DNA of 30,095 nt from a virus (IMGVR_UViG_3300029448_000262:1-30095), one strand, 5' to 3'; counted from the stretch's first letter, positions 1 through 7,276 are shown. The notes: generated by a model not told the origin, from the letters alone. Translations and numbers: made by a program.

Positions 1-99
1 CCAGTTTAAGTTTACAGTTGGTTCTCATACTTATTTTTATAGAGAGTCAGACAATACTTATGTCAAAAATGCGACAGTTAATAATCAACTCACTTTTTT
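1..99. repeat. Terminal direct repeat, first copy (assembly overlap of a circular genome)
   Basis: Bases 1-99 are identical to 29997-30095. The repeat lies inside a protein gene and the reading frame continues across the junction. This is what an assembler produces for a circular or circularly permuted molecule, and 99 is a common k-mer overlap. A genuine short terminal repeat of the packaged DNA is less likely, because the ends would then fall inside a coding sequence. Confidence 0.93.
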
Positions 100-706
100 T
101 AAAGATGACATTAATAAATGGATTACACATGAAGTTAGCAATATACCAGTTGATGATGCATCTGATGACAACGATTCAAACACAAATACAACAATGATTT
201 TACAAATGTCAAAATTATCAAGCAACATTGAAGATGGTTTTAATGGTATTTATTTTGATGATGTATATTTTGCTTTTGAACCTTCAAGCCAAAACAACAT
301 TGTTTACAATCGTGAGGTATCTGATTCGTTTACAGGCAAAATTAATTTTGATTTTGATTATACCGGACATAATACAGCAAAGGCTTATTTTAGGCCAAGA
401 GACAACAACCCAAGTACTTACAAGCAACTCAATGAAATAACTTCACAACAAATTTTAAATGACAATCGTTCTAAAGTTACCAGTTTTGAAGGCACATTCA
501 GAAACAGAAAAAGTGATGGCGACCCAGTTGGATTTGAAAGTAAAGTGTTTGTAACTTTTTCAACACAGGCATCACAATTTGCGCCAGTATCGGGTATAAT
601 TGACCAAATGACTTACAGTGTAAAATCAAATCGTTATAAATTAAAATTTAGATTACCAAACCAAGACAACGACAAAACCAACACCCTGACAATCAAAGAA
701 GATTAA
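1..706 (+). CDS. Tail-tip / tail-associated protein, C-terminal part (gene begins at 28402)
   Basis: This is the 3' part of the gene that starts at 28402 and crosses the circle junction. Position 1 is the third base of a codon, the frame stays open from there, and it closes with TAA at 704-706. An internal ATG at 194 could be mistaken for a start, but nothing separates it from the upstream coding sequence. The joined gene is 2301 bases, 766 residues. This end is rich in beta-strand-like, Asp/Asn/Thr-rich sequence, suggesting a beta-sandwich domain at the distal tail. No hairpin terminator is visible after the stop, only a T run at 709-716. The function is assigned from position after the tape measure gene, not from a recognised motif. 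Confidence 0.85.
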   Translation, partial: QFKFTVGSHTYFYRESDNTYVKNATVNNQLTFFKDDINKWITHEVSNIPVDDASDDNDSNTNTTMILQMSKLSSNIEDGFNGIYFDDVYFAFEPSSQNNIVYNREVSDSFTGKINFDFDYTGHNTAKAYFRPRDNNPSTYKQLNEITSQQILNDNRSKVTSFEGTFRNRKSDGDPVGFESKVFVTFSTQASQFAPVSGIIDQMTYSVKSNRYKLKFRLPNQDNDKTNTLTIKED

Positions 707-747
707 AGTTTTTTTTAATAAATTGTAGTTTTTTAAAAATATAATTG

Positions 748-755
748 TAATATTG
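748..755 (+). promoter_or_regulatory. Possible -7 box for the early operon
   Basis: TAATATTG differs by one base from the Bacteroidota -7 consensus TAnnTTTG and lies 15 bases before the ATG at 771. A TTG at 723-725 lies 22 bases upstream of the box. The whole 707-770 gap is extremely A+T rich, so chance matches are likely. It is the only gap before the early gene chain, so a promoter is expected here. Confidence 0.4.
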
Positions 756-770
756 TGTAAAATTATAATT

Positions 771-983
771 ATGCAAGAAATCAATTATAGTGCTTTTAAA
801 ATTTATTTTGGGCACGAAATGAAACGTCTTGGTCTAAACAGAGGGGATATTTGTGAACTACTAGAAATGTCAAGACCAACGTTAAACACACGATTAATGA
901 ACCCCTCAACTTTACAGGTAAAAGAAATCAAAACATTAAAAGACAAAGGATTTATTTTGCCAATTGAACTATTAGAAAATTAA
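771..983 (+). CDS. Small helix-turn-helix protein, possible early regulator
   Basis: A 70-residue protein whose middle part (ICELLEMSRPTLNTRLMNPS) has the spacing of a helix-turn-helix. The second helix begins SRPTL, as in XRE/Cro-like DNA-binding proteins. I start it at the ATG at 771; an in-frame TTG at 753 would add six residues but overlaps the probable -7 box. It is the first gene of the early chain, with two bases between its stop and the next start. Its place suggests a regulator of early or late transcription, but no target is evident. It is too short and isolated to be called a lysogeny repressor, and no integrase is present. Confidence 0.7.
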   Translation: MQEINYSAFKIYFGHEMKRLGLNRGDICELLEMSRPTLNTRLMNPSTLQVKEIKTLKDKGFILPIELLEN

Positions 984-985
984 AC

Positions 986-1504
986 ATGGAAATAAACACT
1001 TTTAAAACATTAAATCAAATAAACGTTGACGATAAAACAGAAAAAAAAGGCAACCTTGATTATTTGCCTTGGGCTGATGCTTGGACTATTTTATCTAATA
1101 ATTTTACAGACATTAATTATTCTGTAATAAAAAGCAATGATGGATGTAATTACCATCATGATGGCAAAACTGCCTGGGTTGAAACTATGGTCTCTGTAAA
1201 TGGCAAAGATTTGCCCGAACAGTTGCCGATTATGGATAATAGAAATAAATCAATATTATTGGAAAACATCACTTCATTTGAAGTTAATAAAGCAATCAAA
1301 CGTTGTTTTTCTAAAAACATTGCTTTGCATGGACTAGGACTTTATTTGTGGACTAAATCAGGGCCACAAAAAGAAATGTTAACTGATTATCAATTCAGGG
1401 CTTTATTAGAAAAGGGCACAACAACCCAAGCCAAAACAGTTTTACAAAAATGGGATGCAACACCAGAACAGTTGCGAAAAATTAAAGATAAATTTAATAT
1501 ATAA
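986..1504 (+). CDS. Sak3-type single-strand annealing protein (DUF1071)
   Basis: A 172-residue protein matching the DUF1071/Sak3 family of phage annealing proteins (Rad52-like superfamily). The signature elements are YLPWADAWTIL near residues 26-36, the HDGKTAWVETMVSV strand near 58-71, and FEVNKAIKRCFSKNIALHGL near 99-118 followed by GLYLW. Such proteins anneal complementary single strands during phage recombination and concatemer formation. The neighbours fit: an SSB-like gene two bases downstream and a PD-(D/E)XK exonuclease shortly after, together an annealing/exonuclease recombination set. The C-terminal helical tail (residues 130-172) may mediate partner contacts; that is inference. The family assignment is from recalled motifs. 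Confidence 0.87.
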   Translation: MEINTFKTLNQINVDDKTEKKGNLDYLPWADAWTILSNNFTDINYSVIKSNDGCNYHHDGKTAWVETMVSVNGKDLPEQLPIMDNRNKSILLENITSFEVNKAIKRCFSKNIALHGLGLYLWTKSGPQKEMLTDYQFRALLEKGTTTQAKTVLQKWDATPEQLRKIKDKFNI

Positions 1505-1506
1505 AA

Positions 1507-1782
1507 ATGAGTGAAATAAATACAAACAATCAAAAGGTTTATGTCGGTAGTGGCAAAATCATCAATGGCCAATATGGTGCATTCAGAAATATAACTTTAA
1601 AGTTAGACGATTTAAAACCATATATTTATAAGTATAATGGTAAAAATTTAATTAACCTTACAGTTAGTGATAAAAGAGAAACAGACCAGTTTGGAAAAAA
1701 TGTTTCTGTTACAATCAATGATTTTAAGCCAGATGAAAATAAGTCAACTAAGGTTGACAATTCAAACGACTTACCTTTTTAA
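1507..1782 (+). CDS. SSB-like single-stranded DNA-binding protein
   Basis: A 91-residue protein that probably forms a single OB fold: alternating strands through residue 72, then a polar tail ending DNSNDLPF. The last residues match the acidic tip of bacterial SSBs (usually ending DDIPF or DDLPF), which docks partner proteins such as exonucleases, primases and helicases. It follows the annealing-protein gene by two bases and is followed at once by a strong intrinsic terminator. The body is much shorter than a cellular SSB (about 110-180 residues) and I see no clear family motif in it. The call therefore rests on the C-terminal tip and the neighbourhood. Confidence 0.75.
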   Translation: MSEINTNNQKVYVGSGKIINGQYGAFRNITLKLDDLKPYIYKYNGKNLINLTVSDKRETDQFGKNVSVTINDFKPDENKSTKVDNSNDLPF

Positions 1783-1792
1783 TTAAATCCAT

Positions 1793-1822
1793 AAGGCACA
1801 GACTAACACTGTGCCTTTTTTT
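1793..1822 (+). terminator. Intrinsic terminator inside the early gene chain
   Basis: AAGGCACAG (1793-1801) pairs perfectly with CTGTGCCTT (1809-1817) around a 7-base loop and runs into T1816-1822. The 9-bp stem is one of the strongest in the window. It lies after the SSB gene, so the first three genes can be transcribed in excess over the downstream replication genes, with read-through supplying the rest. Confidence 0.9.
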
Positions 1823-1825
1823 ATT

Positions 1826-2014
1826 ATGTCAATGAATATCAAAAGAACATCAAAGCAAATTTCATCTGCTCGTGAAGACAGAGAAAGAGAATTATATTAC
1901 ATGGTTCAATATTTAAGGGAACAGTTAAAAAAGAAAACCGAGGAACTTAAAGACAAGGAAATCATTATAAGGTTACTAAAAGCAAAAAACAAAGTATTGG
2001 ATGAAAAAATATGA
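1826..2014 (+). CDS. Small coiled-coil protein, function unknown
   Basis: A 62-residue highly charged protein that is almost entirely helical, with heptad-like Leu/Ile spacing from residue 20 to the end (YLREQLKKKTEELKDKEIII). I place the start at ATG 1826, just past the terminator T run; an in-frame GTG at 1811 lies inside the terminator stem and is unlikely. The gene overlaps the next start by 14 bases, so the pair is probably translationally coupled. No family is recognised. A coiled coil beside SSB and exonuclease genes could be a recombination accessory or scaffold, but nothing in the sequence shows this. Confidence 0.65.
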   Translation: MSMNIKRTSKQISSAREDRERELYYMVQYLREQLKKKTEELKDKEIIIRLLKAKNKVLDEKI

Positions 2015-2780
2015 AATTAAAATTATTAAATCTTGTTATGACAGCAATGCAGATTATCATTCTAATGATTCAATATCAGCATCAGGCCTTAAAGAAATAT
2101 CAAAAACCAATCCATCTGCTTACTTAAACAAACAGTGGCAAGAAACAGTGGATTTGGCAATAGGCACAGCCATACATACAGCCATATTAGAGCCAGAAAA
2201 ATTTTCTGATGAGATTTATGTAATGCCAGACTTAAATCTTAGAACAAAGGCAGGCAAAGAAGAAAAAGAGCAACACATTAAAGATGCTGGCCAAAAAACA
2301 GTTATTTCAGAAACTAATTATGATTTGGTAAAAAAAGCCAGTGAGTCGTTTTCTGCAAACAAAAAAGCAGTTGATCTTTTAAAAGAATCAGAAATTGAAA
2401 AGTCATATTATGGCCAAATTAATGGCATTCATGTAAGATGCCGGCCTGATATGTTAGGCAAAGATTTTATTTGTGATCTAAAAAGTTGCCGAAGTATATG
2501 GGCAAACGATTTTCGGCAAAACGCAAAGAACATGAGGTGGTTTTTGCAGGCTGTGTTTTATTCTGATTTTTTGTCAATACCGGCAGAAAACTTTCGATTT
2601 ATTGGTGTGTCAAAAGACAAAAACCCAAAAGTTGAAATATTTGGTCTGACAGAAAAACATATTGATCTTGGCCGATGGCAATGGCAAGAGGCATTTGATA
2701 GATGGTTTTTTTATAAAGAAACCGGTGTGTGTCCTGGTGAATATTGGAATGATTTTGATAATGAAATAAAATTAATATGA
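2001..2780 (+). CDS. PD-(D/E)XK exonuclease (exodeoxyribonuclease VIII-like)
   Basis: A 259-residue nuclease resembling the phage RecE/exodeoxyribonuclease VIII-type family (PDDEXK_1). Visible motifs in order: IGTAIHTAILEPE near residue 54; RPD at 148-150, supplying one metal-binding Asp; DLKS at 159-162, the D-x-K core; and QAVFYSD, the QxxxY motif typical of end-processing RecB-family nucleases. Such enzymes resect double-stranded ends to give single strands for an annealing protein, here the Sak3 homologue at 986. With the SSB-like protein they form a complete exonuclease/annealase/SSB set. It overlaps the preceding gene by 14 bases and the following gene by the 4-base ATGA. All key residues appear intact. 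Confidence 0.87.
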   Translation: MKKYEIKIIKSCYDSNADYHSNDSISASGLKEISKTNPSAYLNKQWQETVDLAIGTAIHTAILEPEKFSDEIYVMPDLNLRTKAGKEEKEQHIKDAGQKTVISETNYDLVKKASESFSANKKAVDLLKESEIEKSYYGQINGIHVRCRPDMLGKDFICDLKSCRSIWANDFRQNAKNMRWFLQAVFYSDFLSIPAENFRFIGVSKDKNPKVEIFGLTEKHIDLGRWQWQEAFDRWFFYKETGVCPGEYWNDFDNEIKLI

Positions 2781-3127
2781 CAACAAAAGAAAAAATAATA
2801 AAAATGTATTTGCTTGGCAAGTACAAATCAAAAAACAACATCAGTAATTTATTAGGTGTTAAAGAGTCTTATGTGAAAAAAATATTAAAAGAATTTAATG
2901 AGACCACAGTAATAAAATGTGATTTTGGTGTCTGTCAATCACTTACTGACACAAATAAATTTTATTTGTTTAGTTCGTCTGGTATCGAAAAAACACTAAT
3001 TTTGTTTACAAATGCTTTTTATTCTGAATGTGAACTGTCATATTCTGAAAAAAATTTTATAAAGCAAAACACAGGTTATAAAGTGTATGAGAGCAAAGAA
3101 TCATTATTACGATTATCTGGGCAATGA
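2777..3127 (+). CDS. HTH-containing hypothetical protein
   Basis: A 116-residue protein. Residues 3-42 look like a helix-turn-helix: an amphipathic helix, then NISNLLGVKESYVKKILKEF, with the spacing seen in sigma-factor or transposase-like DNA-binding heads. The rest is mixed and contains two Cys (residues 49 and 54) but no recognised motif. It overlaps the exonuclease stop by ATGA and the VRR-NUC gene by 41 bases. It could be a second phage transcription factor, or a sequence-specific partner of the neighbouring nucleases. The function is unknown. Confidence 0.65.
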   Translation: MTTKEKIIKMYLLGKYKSKNNISNLLGVKESYVKKILKEFNETTVIKCDFGVCQSLTDTNKFYLFSSSGIEKTLILFTNAFYSECELSYSEKNFIKQNTGYKVYESKESLLRLSGQ

Positions 3128-3467
3128 AGATAAAATGCAAAATAAATTAATGATTTATATTGACGAAAAATATCCAAATGCAATCATGACACACATTCCC
3201 AATGAAGGCAAAAGAACACCATTTGAACAGTATAAAATTAAAATGCTAGGCACAAAACCTGGTGTTCCTGATGTTATGATTTTCACACCATCAAAACAAT
3301 ATAATGGCTTTGCTTTGGAACTGAAATCAGGCTATAATAAACCAACTGAAAATCAAAAGAAATGGCTCGCAAAACTCAAAGATTGTGGATGGTTCGCCAT
3401 GTGGTCAAATGACTTAGAGGAATGTAAAACTAAAATTGATAATTATTTTAAAGATGCACTTGAATAG
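3087..3467 (+). CDS. VRR-NUC domain nuclease, possible Holliday-junction resolvase
   Basis: A 126-residue VRR-NUC (PD-(D/E)XK superfamily) protein. The motifs are EDKMQ at residues 14-18 (the alpha-1 acidic residue and Gln), HIPNEGKR, GVPDVMIF (catalytic Asp) and ALELKSG (E-x-K), followed by QKKWLAKLKDCGWFAMW, the typical C-terminal helix and strand. Phage VRR-NUC proteins are thought to cut branched DNA during replication or before packaging. I keep the start at ATG 3087 although it overlaps the upstream gene by 41 bases. The next Met (3135) would remove the conserved E-D of the first helix, and no other start lies between. It overlaps the next gene by 14 bases. Confidence 0.87.
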   Translation: MRAKNHYYDYLGNEDKMQNKLMIYIDEKYPNAIMTHIPNEGKRTPFEQYKIKMLGTKPGVPDVMIFTPSKQYNGFALELKSGYNKPTENQKKWLAKLKDCGWFAMWSNDLEECKTKIDNYFKDALE

Positions 3468-3705
3468 AGATATTTATTGGAACGAAAAAACTCAGAGAGT
3501 GCGTTGGACTTCTAATGCTAGTTTAGATATTGATTTTAAATATATAGGCCCATCCACACAGACTGAATTGGAATTGTTGGTAGAAAAACTTTTTGAGATA
3601 TATGAAGATGGTCATATCACTTTTGAAACGTTTTTAAAAATATATAATGATTTTAGGGTTTTTTGTGAGAATATAACTGTTTTGTTGGATGACGAAAATA
3701 TATAA
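3454..3705 (+). CDS. Hypothetical protein
   Basis: An 83-residue acidic protein with no recognised motif. Predicted elements are a short beta region (residues 5-25, WNEKTQRVRW then DIDFKYIG) and two amphipathic helices towards the C-terminus. I choose ATG 3454 over the in-frame TTG at 3436. The gene overlaps its neighbours by 14 and 17 bases, so it is part of the coupled early chain between the VRR-NUC nuclease and the replication initiator. A role in replication is plausible from position only. Confidence 0.6.
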   Translation: MHLNRDIYWNEKTQRVRWTSNASLDIDFKYIGPSTQTELELLVEKLFEIYEDGHITFETFLKIYNDFRVFCENITVLLDDENI

Positions 3706-4603
3706 GCCACCAAATTTTGACAACCAAATTGTTGTGCCAAAAGAAATATTCGGGCACAGTTTATCAATGTCATCAGTTGGTTTTTATTGTTGGTTATTTA
3801 CTCAAAAAGCCAATGTGCCAATTACATTTGACGTTATAAAAAAAACATTCAATGTGTCAAATCACACAATAAGAAAACAAATTAAAGAGTTAGAAAACAG
3901 TAAGTTTCTGTCAAAAATACCGATTAGAAATGCCGGGAAATTTGGGGGTTTTAGTTATTACATTGCCAACCCAACCATGTTAAAAAAACCGAACCCGGTA
4001 AATTTAATCCGGTCACAATCTCTTAGTAATATTATTAATAATACTAATAATAATATTAACAACACTAGTAATAATACTAATACTAGTAATATTAATAATA
4101 ATATAAATAATAATAATAATAATAGTGGCAAATTTAAAGATGAAAATTTATTTTCAGAAATTAATAAAAACATGGAACACTTCATGGCACTGTTTCCAAA
4201 AAAATATTGGCCGATCAGTGAGCAAGAAAAAACTAAATGGATTGACTGTATTTATAAAGCAGTGACGATTGACAAATATAAATTAAAAGAATTGTATGTG
4301 ATTATAAAAAAAATTAGGACAGATAATTTCTGGTCTGTAAATTTTTTGACTATTTTAAAGATCAGAAAAAAAAATAAAGATGGCATAAAGTATATTGATT
4401 TTTTCAATGAGTTATGCAAATCAAAAAGGCCTGATGCTTATTATAAAATAAAAAACTTAGAACGTTATTTTGTGTATGACGATAATAACAAAAAATGTTT
4501 AGGGGCTGTCGCAAACAATACAACATTGATGTCGTACAACTTAGAAAGGGTATTGACAGAAAAAGAAATAAAAGAGATAATTGAATATGTCGAAATAAAC
4601 TAA
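3689..4603 (+). CDS. Replication initiator-like winged-helix protein with Asn-rich linker
   Basis: A 304-residue protein in three parts. Residues 1-100 form a winged-helix DNA-binding head (FDVIKKTFNVSNHTIRKQIK, then LENSKFLSKI and a beta wing). Residues 113-146 are almost only Asn with Ile, Thr and Ser, a flexible linker. Residues 150-304 are a helical domain with Trp-rich segments, reminiscent of DnaD-like or lambda O-like C-terminal domains that load a helicase. It sits 11 bases upstream of the primase-helicase, the usual place for an initiator or helicase loader. The DNA encoding the linker is an A+T-rich repeat tract and might be the origin (see that feature). The family assignment is inference from architecture and position. 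Confidence 0.68.
   Translation: MTKIYKPPNFDNQIVVPKEIFGHSLSMSSVGFYCWLFTQKANVPITFDVIKKTFNVSNHTIRKQIKELENSKFLSKIPIRNAGKFGGFSYYIANPTMLKKPNPVNLIRSQSLSNIINNTNNNINNTSNNTNTSNINNNINNNNNNSGKFKDENLFSEINKNMEHFMALFPKKYWPISEQEKTKWIDCIYKAVTIDKYKLKELYVIIKKIRTDNFWSVNFLTILKIRKKNKDGIKYIDFFNELCKSKRPDAYYKIKNLERYFVYDDNNKKCLGAVANNTTLMSYNLERVLTEKEIKEIIEYVEIN
4024..4126. repeat. AT-only repeat tract within the initiator gene, candidate origin
   Basis: About 100 bases are nearly pure A/T with AAT-type triplets. TAGTAATA occurs at 4024-4031, 4066-4073 and 4084-4091; the last two lie in an 18-base direct repeat beginning ACTAGT (4064 and 4082). The tract encodes the Asn-rich linker. An easily melted, iteron-bearing tract between the DNA-binding and C-terminal domains of an initiator resembles the arrangement of ori inside lambda O. 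The repeats are seen directly; origin function is inference. Confidence 0.5.
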
Positions 4604-4614
4604 AAACAAAAACA

Positions 4615-6279
4615 ATGAATTTTAATGAACTAAACATTGACCTTAAAGGCAAAACATCTGGTCAGATAAAAACCAAGTGCCCAAAATGTCACCACAAAAG
4701 AAAAAAGAAAAATGACCCTAGCCTTAGTGTTGATATTGACAAAGGACTTTATAATTGTCATCACTGTGGTCATGCAGGGTCTATAAAATTTAAAAACAAG
4801 TCAGAATGGATATTGCCAAAAGAAAACAAAAACAAACTGTCAGACCCAATTGTTAAGTGGTTCAAGACTAGAAAGATTAACGCAATTACCTTGACTGCTT
4901 GGAAAATTACAGAATCAATCACTTATTTTCCACAAATCGAACAAAGAAAAAAGTCAATCAACTTTAACTACTATCGCGACAATAAACTAATCAATGTTAA
5001 ATACCGAGATAGAGATAAAAATTTTAAATTATCAAAAGGCGCAGAACTTATATTTTATGGTTTAGATTTTATCAAATCTTCAGACACTTGCTATATCGTT
5101 GAAGGCGAGATTGACGCATTGACATTGTATCAATGTGGATTTTACAATGTTTGTTCTGTTCCAAATGGCGCAAGTAAAGGGAATACCAAACTTGATTACT
5201 TAGATAATTGCTATAAATATTTTGAAAATAAAAAATCAATTATTATATGCACAGACAATGATGATGCTGGCTTGGCACTTAGAAATGAGTTAGCAAGACG
5301 ATTTGGCGCATATAAATGCAAATATGTCGATTTTAAGGACTGCAAGGATGCAAATGATGTGTTGGTGTCAAAAGATAAAGAAACGTTGTTAGAACTCATT
5401 AAATCGCCTAAAAACTTCCCTTTGGATGGTATTGTGAATATCAATGATATTTGGGATGATGTTTTAAACTATAATAAAAAAGGCATAAAAACTTATGACA
5501 TAGGCTTTGAGTGTCAAGATTTATTTAATTTATCACTTGCACAATGGACTGTGTTGACTGGCATACCCAATCATGGCAAATCAGATTTCTTAGATCAGTT
5601 GATGTGTAATTTGGCTGAGAAACATAATTTTCGATGTGCAATATTTGCCCCGGAGTCTTTTCCTTATGAGGGTCACATCAAACGTATTGCCAATAAACTC
5701 AATGGCAAAAACTGTGATAATGACATGCTAAATGCTACAAAAGATTTTATTTCAGAACATTTTTATTGGGTTAAAATTGATTTAAAAAACTTAACACTGG
5801 AATCAATCCTAAAAGAGTTTAGAGAATTGGTTTTTCAAAGAGGCATCAACATTTGTGTCATCGACCCTTGGAATATGCTAGATCACACCACACAAAGAGA
5901 TTATGGTTATATTGGTCATAAACTATCATTACTCACACAATTTGTGCAACAGACAAACACGCATCTTTTTTTAGTGGCACACCCAAAAAAAATAGAGTCA
6001 GAGAATGGTCAGTTTCAAAAGGTTGATTTGTATAAAATATCTGGTTCTGCTGACTTCTTTAACAAAACATTCAATGGTTTAGTTTGTGAGAGAGTTATTG
6101 GAGAGAAAACAGAATATGGCTCAGACCTTGTAAAAATACACATCCAAAAGGTCAAACGTAAAGAGAATGGGCAATTAGGAACATTCACATTAGCCCCTGA
6201 CTTTAATTCTGGTGGTGTTTATAAAAACGTTGTGCAAACTAAAATAAGACCTGCAATAAAAAACAATATACCATTCTAA
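4615..6279 (+). CDS. Primase-helicase, T7 gp4-like
   Basis: A 554-residue bifunctional replication protein. It opens with a zinc ribbon, Cys22/Cys25 (CPKC) and Cys48/Cys51 (CHHC), that would read the primase template. The TOPRIM domain follows, with VEGEID at 162-167 and CTDNDDAG from 212. The C-terminal half is a DnaB/RecA-type helicase: Walker A GIPNHGKS at 316-323, IDPWNMLD as the Walker B region, LVAHPKK (H4-type motif) and a distal arginine-containing KRKENGQLGTF loop. It should synthesise primers and unwind the fork in the cytoplasm. Its C-terminus, KNNIPF, resembles an SSB tip. The start is preceded by an A-rich sequence with no Shine-Dalgarno. Its stop TAA shares one base with the next ATG. 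Confidence 0.94.
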   Translation: MNFNELNIDLKGKTSGQIKTKCPKCHHKRKKKNDPSLSVDIDKGLYNCHHCGHAGSIKFKNKSEWILPKENKNKLSDPIVKWFKTRKINAITLTAWKITESITYFPQIEQRKKSINFNYYRDNKLINVKYRDRDKNFKLSKGAELIFYGLDFIKSSDTCYIVEGEIDALTLYQCGFYNVCSVPNGASKGNTKLDYLDNCYKYFENKKSIIICTDNDDAGLALRNELARRFGAYKCKYVDFKDCKDANDVLVSKDKETLLELIKSPKNFPLDGIVNINDIWDDVLNYNKKGIKTYDIGFECQDLFNLSLAQWTVLTGIPNHGKSDFLDQLMCNLAEKHNFRCAIFAPESFPYEGHIKRIANKLNGKNCDNDMLNATKDFISEHFYWVKIDLKNLTLESILKEFRELVFQRGINICVIDPWNMLDHTTQRDYGYIGHKLSLLTQFVQQTNTHLFLVAHPKKIESENGQFQKVDLYKISGSADFFNKTFNGLVCERVIGEKTEYGSDLVKIHIQKVKRKENGQLGTFTLAPDFNSGGVYKNVVQTKIRPAIKNNIPF

Positions 6280-6587
6280 TGAAACAGTCAGAATATAAAT
6301 CAATAAGAAAAGAGTTGTTTGAAATGTCAGAATCAATAATGAATGAGAAACAACCTGAATACACTAACAATAACCCTGACATCCTAAACAACTTTAAAAC
6401 AACAGCAGATGCCCTTAAAATAACCCCAATTGAAGTGTGGGCTGTGTTCTTTCATAAACACACACAATCAATCATGACTCATGCACAAAATAGCAAAACA
6501 AAAATGTCAGAGCCTATTGAGTCAAGATATGCTGATTTAATTAATTATTTAACACTGGGTCTGGCGATTATAAAAGATGGGAAATAA
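6279..6587 (+). CDS. DUF1599 / Nmad1-like protein
   Basis: A 102-residue protein resembling the DUF1599 family (nucleotide modification-associated domain 1) found in many phages. The supporting features are a central FKTTADALKITPIEVWAVFFHKHTQSI block with the conserved K-H pair, then SEPIESRYADLINYLTLGLAII, the acidic-helix/NYL signature. Family members are linked by comparative genomics to base modification or nucleotide-pool functions; the biochemistry is not settled. It overlaps the primase-helicase stop by one base and the next gene by 11. No methylase, hydroxymethylase or glycosyltransferase is visible elsewhere, so a pool or pyrophosphohydrolase-like role is as likely as DNA modification. 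I rely on motif memory only. Confidence 0.6.
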   Translation: MKQSEYKSIRKELFEMSESIMNEKQPEYTNNNPDILNNFKTTADALKITPIEVWAVFFHKHTQSIMTHAQNSKTKMSEPIESRYADLINYLTLGLAIIKDGK

Positions 6588-6813
6588 ATATTTTGACGCA
6601 CAATCCTGGTGCTTAAAACAAGGAATAAAAATCTACATTGTGCCAATGAGAAACAGAAAAGAATGTTTTATTGAAGTTGATGACAATGGTAAAATAACAA
6701 AGTCGCCAAATACTTACAAAAACCAGTCTATTGCATCTGACAAAATCTGGGATTTGTATTTACACATGTATAAAACAAATAAAAAACAAAATGAAAAAAA
6801 CAGGACATATTGA
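6577..6813 (+). CDS. Hypothetical protein
   Basis: A 78-residue lysine-rich protein, not recognised. Residues 18-50 suggest a small beta meander (IKIYIVPMRNRKECFIEVD, then NGKITKS), followed by an amphipathic helix and a charged tail. It overlaps the preceding gene by 11 bases and the next start by 23, as expected for a coupled gene in the early chain. Confidence 0.6.
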   Translation: MGNKYFDAQSWCLKQGIKIYIVPMRNRKECFIEVDDNGKITKSPNTYKNQSIASDKIWDLYLHMYKTNKKQNEKNRTY

Positions 6814-7276
6814 ATATCCACCCTTAATAAATGAACAGGCACTTTATATTGGTGGCCTTAGAGACACAGTGAATCAATACACAACAGCCAAATATCCTGA
6901 GTATGCCAGGCCTAATTTGCAGGTCGATCAACTAGGATGCAAGGCTGAAATGATTGCACAGTATTTTTTCTGGTCAAATAAAATAGAGCATCAACCCACA
7001 CAAATGCTTGGAGTTGACCCAATAAAAGATGCCGACATAATAGTTGGTAAAAAGAGAATCGATGTCAAGGGTTTGTGGTCATACATTAAAGAGTTACGAG
7101 TCAATAAAAAAGGACACCTTAAAGAAAAAAACATTACACATTATCTTTTCATACAGCCAAAATCAGACCATTTAAACAATGACGCAGCGCAGTGGTGGCT
7201 GTTTACACACCAAGAAATATCAAATTGGCAAATAAAAAAACTCACTTACACAGATGCTTTTGTGAGGGGTATATAA
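6791..7276 (+). CDS. Possible PD-(D/E)XK nuclease-fold protein
   Basis: A 161-residue protein with a restriction-endonuclease-like pattern: GCKAEMIAQYFF (acidic residue in the first helix), then KDADIIVGKKRIDVKGLW, which fits a D-x(n)-D-x-K core with IDVK as the catalytic strand. The C-terminal half is rich in Trp and aromatic residues (AAQWWLFTHQEI). I start at ATG 6791; an in-frame TTG at 6731 would place 60 more bases inside the previous gene. It is the last gene of the early chain and is followed by a terminator. It could process replication intermediates or degrade host DNA. The fold call is tentative, because the first acidic residue is assigned by eye. Confidence 0.55.
   Translation: MKKTGHIEYPPLINEQALYIGGLRDTVNQYTTAKYPEYARPNLQVDQLGCKAEMIAQYFFWSNKIEHQPTQMLGVDPIKDADIIVGKKRIDVKGLWSYIKELRVNKKGHLKEKNITHYLFIQPKSDHLNNDAAQWWLFTHQEISNWQIKKLTYTDAFVRGI

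Noticed and set aside
194-706. Separate 170-residue gene starting at ATG 194
   Set aside because: The frame is open upstream to base 2 and joins the gene starting at 28402 across the circular junction. ATG 194 is an internal Met.
771-983. Lysogeny repressor with temperate lifestyle
   Set aside because: The protein is only 70 residues, there is no divergent promoter region, and no integrase or attachment site is visible in the complete genome.
3958-4185. Minus-strand frame coding a Leu/Ile-rich hydrophobic protein
   Set aside because: It is the reverse complement of the Asn-rich repeat (AAT read backwards gives Ile/Leu codons). It lies wholly inside the initiator gene and has no signals of its own.
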